Assembly: GCA_916700875.1 (NCBI GenBank)
Contig: CAKAKS010000022.1
Coordinates: 9,663,013 to 9,727,012 of the forward strand
DNA from: Sebastes aleutianus
Lineage: Eukaryota; Chordata; Actinopteri; Perciformes; Sebastidae
Reading direction: 5' to 3'
DNA: 64,000 nt
The notes under the pieces were generated by a model. That model had not been told where the DNA came from, searched no databases, and saw nothing but the letters and a program-made list of their open reading frames with translations. This document shows positions 58,671 to 64,000 of this stretch, piece after piece. Within the stretch, counting starts at the first letter, position 1. Each line of letters opens with the position of its first letter. The position numbers and the translations under genes were made by a program.

Positions 58671-60117
58671 TGTATTGCATTATTTTTTTTCAATATTATA
58701 TTTATTGTTTTTTTTGTTCATTTTGAAACAACAGAACAATCATTCACAAACGTCCCCAATAATAACATTCTCGGTAAATGAAACTTAACAAACCTAATAT
58801 TAATATAAAATAAGCCAGTATAGATAGAGGAAAAACATATTATATACAAAGAAATTATAAATAAGTAAAAAGAATATACACAAGTAAAAAAAAAAAAAAA
58901 TTTAAAACAATAAAATAAAATAAAATCTATTTATATATACATATATATACTGTATACATACATACACATATACGCACACGCAGTATATACACATACAAAA
59001 ACACATATACATATAATCAATTTAAAAATCTAATCTATCTCCCTATTCACAATCATCCTGCTCAGGGTATTGCATTATTGAGCAGTTTTATTTTGAAAAA
59101 TGGGTGGTTAATTTGGGGTTATATCTTTACTTTTTAAAGCTCCCTGAGAGATTTCATAGCTGGTTTGCAGATGATGTTATGTGAAGTAACAGAATATAAC
59201 CACAAGATGGCACCATTTGTTTTTATTTTGAGCAAGAAGTCCATGGTAACATCCTTATAGGGCCTACACAGCTGTGGTTCACAGGTGTTTTCACTTACTC
59301 ATTGATTACAGTGTACAGTTGTGTTTGATTGACAGCTCCTCTCTCCTGCGGCATGTCTCCATCCACTTCAAGGTGAGAGGAGAAACTCGGATTACAACAC
59401 ACACAGAGGGAAAGCAACTTCATTCTATTCTCAGGTAGGCAGTACTCCACTTTCTCTTTATGTAGTTTAAATAGTTGTTTGCTGCTTTATTCATGCTCTG
59501 TATATCGTATGGAGCCGGCTCTGTTCTATTCAATTGTCCCAGTATGAATGGAGATGCAATCCAGCTGGTCCAACCATTTGCTGCACTAGTAAAACTAGCA
59601 GCTTTTCTTTTCTCTCCCCTGGCTCCCACTCTTTTGGTTTTCTACATGTTTCCACTTTTGATAATTATTTAATTTCCTGTTTTAGCTAGGTAAATAAAAA
59701 ATGCATCTTTTATTTGTTTTCTCAGATACAACTCATGGGTGGTCTCCCCTCTTCCTTGTCCTCTTCTAGGTTAGGACAACAGTGACACTATTCTTCAATG
59801 CTTGTTTCCAAAGAGATAAGATTATAATGCTTTTCACTCACTACAAGTACTAAATGAAAGATGTCATCTGTGTTGCTCTGGCAGGTCACAGAAACAATCA
59901 GCCAGAGTATATATATCCGCCTCCTTGTGTGTACTTTTAAAGTGGTCTCATAAATCATGAGTGTCATCGGTTCTCTATATCTTGGCAGTCCTAACATGGC
60001 AGTGTTGATTTGTGTACCGTGAGTTGGACTTTTCAAAGCCATGTAAGAGGCCGGTGGTGGAGGGTCACATTATGGTAAAAAAAAACAACTGGAAACAAGG
60101 ATCATTTCAAAGATTAA

Positions 60118-60482
60118 AGGGACAGTGTGTAGGACTTAGTGGCATCAAGTGGTGTGGTTGCAACAAACTGAGTAACCCATCCGCTCACTCCTCATGTTAC
60201 CTGCAGTTTCACAAGAGTGTCGGAGAACTACGGTGGCCTTCAGGTGACGAAAAAACGTGAAAGGCTCTCTCTGTAGAGCCCGTGTTTGGTTTGTCTGTTC
60301 TGGGCTACTGTAGAAATATGGCGGAGCGACATGGCAGACTACATGAAGAGGTCCCGCTCCTTATGTAGATATGAAAGGCTCATTCTGAGCTAACGAAAAC
60401 TTAGATTCAGGTCATTATACACTAATGAAAACATAGAATATTATATTCCATTTCTGCTTATAGATCCCCCGAAATGCTTGAA
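60118..60482. mobile_element. TTAA-flanked MITE, second family, copy A
   Basis: TTAA flanks at 60114-60117 and 60483-60486. The left end is AGGGACAGTGTGTAGGACTT; the right end is eroded. The interior is shared with copy B in inverse orientation (atggcggagcgacatg versus the Ccgccatatttctacatgtg region). Confidence 0.7.
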
Positions 60483-62259
60483 TTAAATCTAATTTTTTTT
60501 AATATTTTGGTCAGCAGTGATGTTTTGGAGGGCGAACTCTAACAGAAGTGAATCAGCCTGAGATAATACAAGCTCATAGTCGAGCCACGTAGTTTGTCGT
60601 GAGCGGCTGTCCTCTGTTCAAATCTTTCGAGGTCAGCCTGTATTTTGAGAAGGGCTTTGAAAACTAAACACAGGAGTTGTCTGGTTTGCAGTGTGATCAT
60701 CGATTTATCAGAGATCACGCCACGGCCAGCTTGTGTGAAGTCAGAAGGCCTTGAAGAATGTGCCTGTAGCCAGGGAACACCAGCATGTGACTGAACGCTG
60801 ATGAAATACAATGACGCCAATGAAAAGGAATTAATTGTTACTTTGAGTTGCAGCCAGAGACTGGACATGTGTTGTTTACTTCCTGAGTTTGTCTTGTGCA
60901 AGTATTTTTGGATTGTTCTCGTGCCTGATGATGATCTGCTGGCTTAAAATGCTCTAATTATATGATTTGTACAAATGTTTCCAGCAACATTTTTAGATTT
61001 GGAAAAAACATTCTGGTGCACTGAAGAGCTTTTGTTTGTTTTTCTCAACGTCACAATTTTAGTTTCAGATTGATTTGCTCATTCTGCTTTCATTCCTTCT
61101 GTGCTTTGTTGATATATTGCATCATCATATTTAAAACACTATGCATTTTAAATACTAATATACTGTATTTGATCTCAAAATGTTTCACATTTTGCGCAGG
61201 TACTTTTTGAAAGCTTATTGTTTAACGGGAGCTCAGATGCTCATCTCACACTCCTGAACTCCATAGACAATTTGTATTTTCTACATTCGTACTATACAGT
61301 CTTTATGGGTTGAAATATGAGTACCAGCATTTCTATAATTCTGCCTGCAGGGGGTGGGAGAAACCCATTTTGCAGAGTCACCCAATGGTCTCTTTTTGAG
61401 ATGATTTCTTTTGGACCTGTTGTATTCCTTGTCTGTCAAAAAACACAAGGTCAGAGTTCACGAGGAAAATGATACAGTGAATGCGTTTTCCTTTGTTGCT
61501 CCTTATTTTCAGAGACAGACAGAAGAACAACAACAAACGTGTGTGTGTGTGTTTACAGACGGCCTGTGGATGGATCATGTGTGTCTCCACCTGCTGGGCC
61601 GTGACTCTGCAGCTGCAACCACAAACCACCTGCTTCTGCCTGCTGAGTGGCACTAAATAAAAATGAGTAAGAGAGATTTTTTTTCTTGAAACAAACACCA
61701 CCTCAACCAGCATAAACTTTTTCATCAAGCATCCAAAAGATTTTGACTCTATAGGCACAATATTCAGTATTTACTTCATCAATCAAGGACTTGTAATCTG
61801 TTCTCAACCTCGAACCGACTTGCATTCAAAAAAGAAAAGCTATCATTAAACCCCGAAAACAGTAAAAGTTTTCCAATTAAGATTTACAGTAACTGTACGT
61901 TTATAAAAGAAATGACACCACAAATTATTTCTTCACAAGTACTCGTTTACAGTACTAATGTGTTAAGCATTTTGCTTTTACTGGATAATTTCACAGTAAA
62001 GATAAATAACAAAAATGTCAGCAAAGAAAGGGAGCAATGTGATAATCAGGGATATTGTAGGATATTTACGTGACTTTGTCTTAGACCACTGGTGCACTAC
62101 AATATCAACTATTTATAATTTCTTTTAACTAGCCTTATTTTACTATTTGCTCATGTTTATGTGAATACTCTATCAAAAACACAATATTAAAAATACCATA
62201 AAGTATTAAAGGGTCTCTGTAATAAAAGATATATTAGAATTAATCAAACGTTTGGTTAA

Positions 62260-62617
62260 AGGCATCGTGTGTAACATTTAGAGGGATCTATTGGCAGAAG
62301 ATGGAATATAATATTAATAAGTATGTTTTCTTTAATGTACAATGACCTAAAAATAATAAACGTTGTGTTTTCGTTTGCTTAAAATGAGCTGTTTATATCT
62401 ACATATGGAGAGGGTCCTCTTCACAAAGCCAGCCGCCATATTTCTACATGTGTCGCCCAGAATGGACAAACCAAACACTGGCTCCAGATAGCGCCATCTG
62501 TGTTTTTTGCGTTGGCCATCATAGTTCTCCTACACGCTTGGCACATGGGAGAAATTTTAGTCGGTTGCAATCTGCAACCTCACCGCTAGATGCTGCCAAA
62601 TCATACACACTGCATCT
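62260..62617. mobile_element. TTAA-flanked MITE, second family, copy B
   Basis: TTAA at 62256-62259 and 62618-62621. Terminal repeats agcatcgtgtgtaaca-like (left) and tgtatgatttggcagcat-like (right, reverse complement) are imperfectly inverted. No coding capacity. Confidence 0.75.
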
Positions 62618-64000
62618 TTAACCCTATGAAGCCCAAACCACTGTCGTTTAGATCCTCAGTGTGCATCGAGCCTTTTTAAAAAAGCCTCAGAGTGGAACGC
62701 GGATCCACTTTCACAATTTCATTCAGAATCTTTTTGGGTGATTCACTTTGCCTACATGCTCTTAAATGGTGTTCAGGGCCTTGATCTGTTGTGTGAAGGC
62801 TCATCATGATGACTAAAGTTGGGACTCTTCATCATGGTTGATGATCTGGTGTAATTATAATCTTTGCGTGGACACCTGTTGCAGACACCATAGACGGCGG
62901 TGATAGCTGTACGGGGCTCAGGAAGCAGCAGTGAGTCTCGACTGTATTTTTAAATAGAGAAAACATTTTTAAATATAGAAGAGCGCCGAGGTCTTGCCAC
63001 GAGCTGTATTCAGAAAGTTTGACATCTGGCTGTATTTGGTATTCACACGGTCGCATTGCATCAGGTTGAAGAGACTGAATTACTACAATATTTAAATTCT
63101 GCATACGTGGATTGTATTTCTGAACTACTGTAAATTGATAAAATAGGGTATTAATATGCCCTCATTTCACTTAATTTGCTGCTTTCACCCATCTTCTTAT
63201 AGTGTATTGTGAGAAAACATCTAACTTACTCCACCTACTGTACGGTACGCTCCTAACTCTCTATCATTTCTTTTCAGAAGTGCTTGTGATAGAAGGGTGT
63301 TAAGTGCGAGGACATGGCTTGGTTGACTTCTCATGTGCTTCATGCTGAAAACGTTCCCAATTTGATCAAAGGCTGCCAGGCTCTCCCTGCCAGATCCCGC
63401 TCCGTTGTCTAGTCTACATTATACCCTTTTCTGTCTCCCCCTCTCGTTTAATGTTCCCTGTGTTGTCTTTTATATTTGCCCTCTCCATCCCTCTCCTCAA
63501 TGACTCCCCCTCCTGTTCTCTCTCCCTCTCTCTTTCTGGCGGATCCCTCAGATCCTTCACTTCTAAAGATGTGTTTGTTCTCTCTCTCTTTTGCCTTTCA
63601 AAGATGTGGCCTGCGTCAGACAAGGGCCCTGGAAACGTCCTGCGTCTGTGATTCGCTGAGCAGTGAGGCTGATCAAAACGACAGAGATTTGGCGAAGGCC
63701 ACATCAGGCGACGTCGCCGGATGCATCCGCTTATCCAAGGTTAGACAAGGTTCACATGCCCATCGAGCACGGCTCGATCTCCAAAGAGCAGTCGTCATCA
63801 TTCAATTTAGAGGTCATTTTGAAATATTTGTTCTTTGAGGTTTGATTTCTTGTTGCAGAGGGATTACAACGGTTAAGATATGTAACCAGTTACTGCAGAA
63901 ATTAATGTTAGGGTTAGTGATATCTAGTTTTTTTAGACATGGTAGCGGCATGGATCGTCGGTCTGTCTGTCCACCACTTTGGTCAAGTCTGAAAAATCTC

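Larger units (their letters stand above)
58671..64000. other. Intergenic region downstream of pclo
   Basis: No convincing gene. It holds AT-rich simple sequence (58860-59030), two TTAA MITEs (60118-60482, 62260-62617) and a CT-rich tract (63430-63540). Open frames here are short and unrecognised. Confidence 0.6.

Noticed and set aside
63476..63838. 120-codon open frame near the window end
   Set aside because: It starts in a CT-rich tract, has no recognised domain, and has no clear splice or poly(A) context.
1..64000. A prokaryotic-style defence or CRISPR system, or RNA genes
   Set aside because: No CRISPR-type spaced repeats, operons or tRNA-like folds are visible; the window is a vertebrate intron-exon landscape.

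Overview
The window is a piece of a vertebrate genome, almost certainly a teleost fish. It holds one recognisable gene: the 3' part of piccolo (pclo, a presynaptic cytomatrix protein) on the + strand. The calls rest on exon translations joined by splice sites and reading phase. The 5' part of the gene, including its start codon, lies outside the window. Teleosts carry two piccolo copies (pcloa, pclob), and I cannot tell from sequence alone which this is.

Layout: 1-16828 is a long intron full of decayed transposable elements. From 16829 to 55631 I resolve 22 constitutive-looking coding exons plus one probable cassette exon (47857-48045). Without the cassette they total 12,579 nt, exactly 4,193 codons including the stop, and every junction keeps phase. 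The order is: the last CxxC of zinc finger 2 and a huge Glu/Lys/Pro-rich disordered exon (16829-19507); a second giant exon with VDLS/T motifs and proline-rich clusters (19995-24102); two coiled-coil exons (24445-25976, 27148-29218); a PDZ domain over several small exons (32435-38036); a Ser/Pro linker; a C2A domain with Asp ligands and a 27-bp microexon (39561-45885); a Ser/Gln-rich linker (46406-49421); and a C2B domain without the full Asp ligand set (50594-55631). A 3'UTR of about 3 kb probably ends near 58.67 kb. The rest, to 64000, looks intergenic.

The protein would act as a scaffold at the presynaptic active zone: the coiled coils for partners of the ELKS/CAST and Munc13 type, PDZ and C2 domains at the membrane end, and short linear motifs for CtBP, dynein light chain and 14-3-3 in between. 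Isoform control looks rich. There is a 9-residue microexon in C2A, a GC-AG intron before C2A, a 63-codon cassette exon, and an in-frame stop overlapping an AATAAA just after the exon ending at 46693, which would give a form lacking C2B.

Introns and flanks are packed with non-autonomous DNA transposons: TTAA-flanked (piggyBac-type) elements, hAT-type elements with 8-bp target duplications, nested insertions, a 0.9-kb fold-back element and a 1.65-kb element carrying a perfect 56-bp palindrome. I see no RNA genes, CRISPR arrays or prokaryotic features, and no clearly new biological system. The novelty is mostly in isoform architecture and transposon structure.
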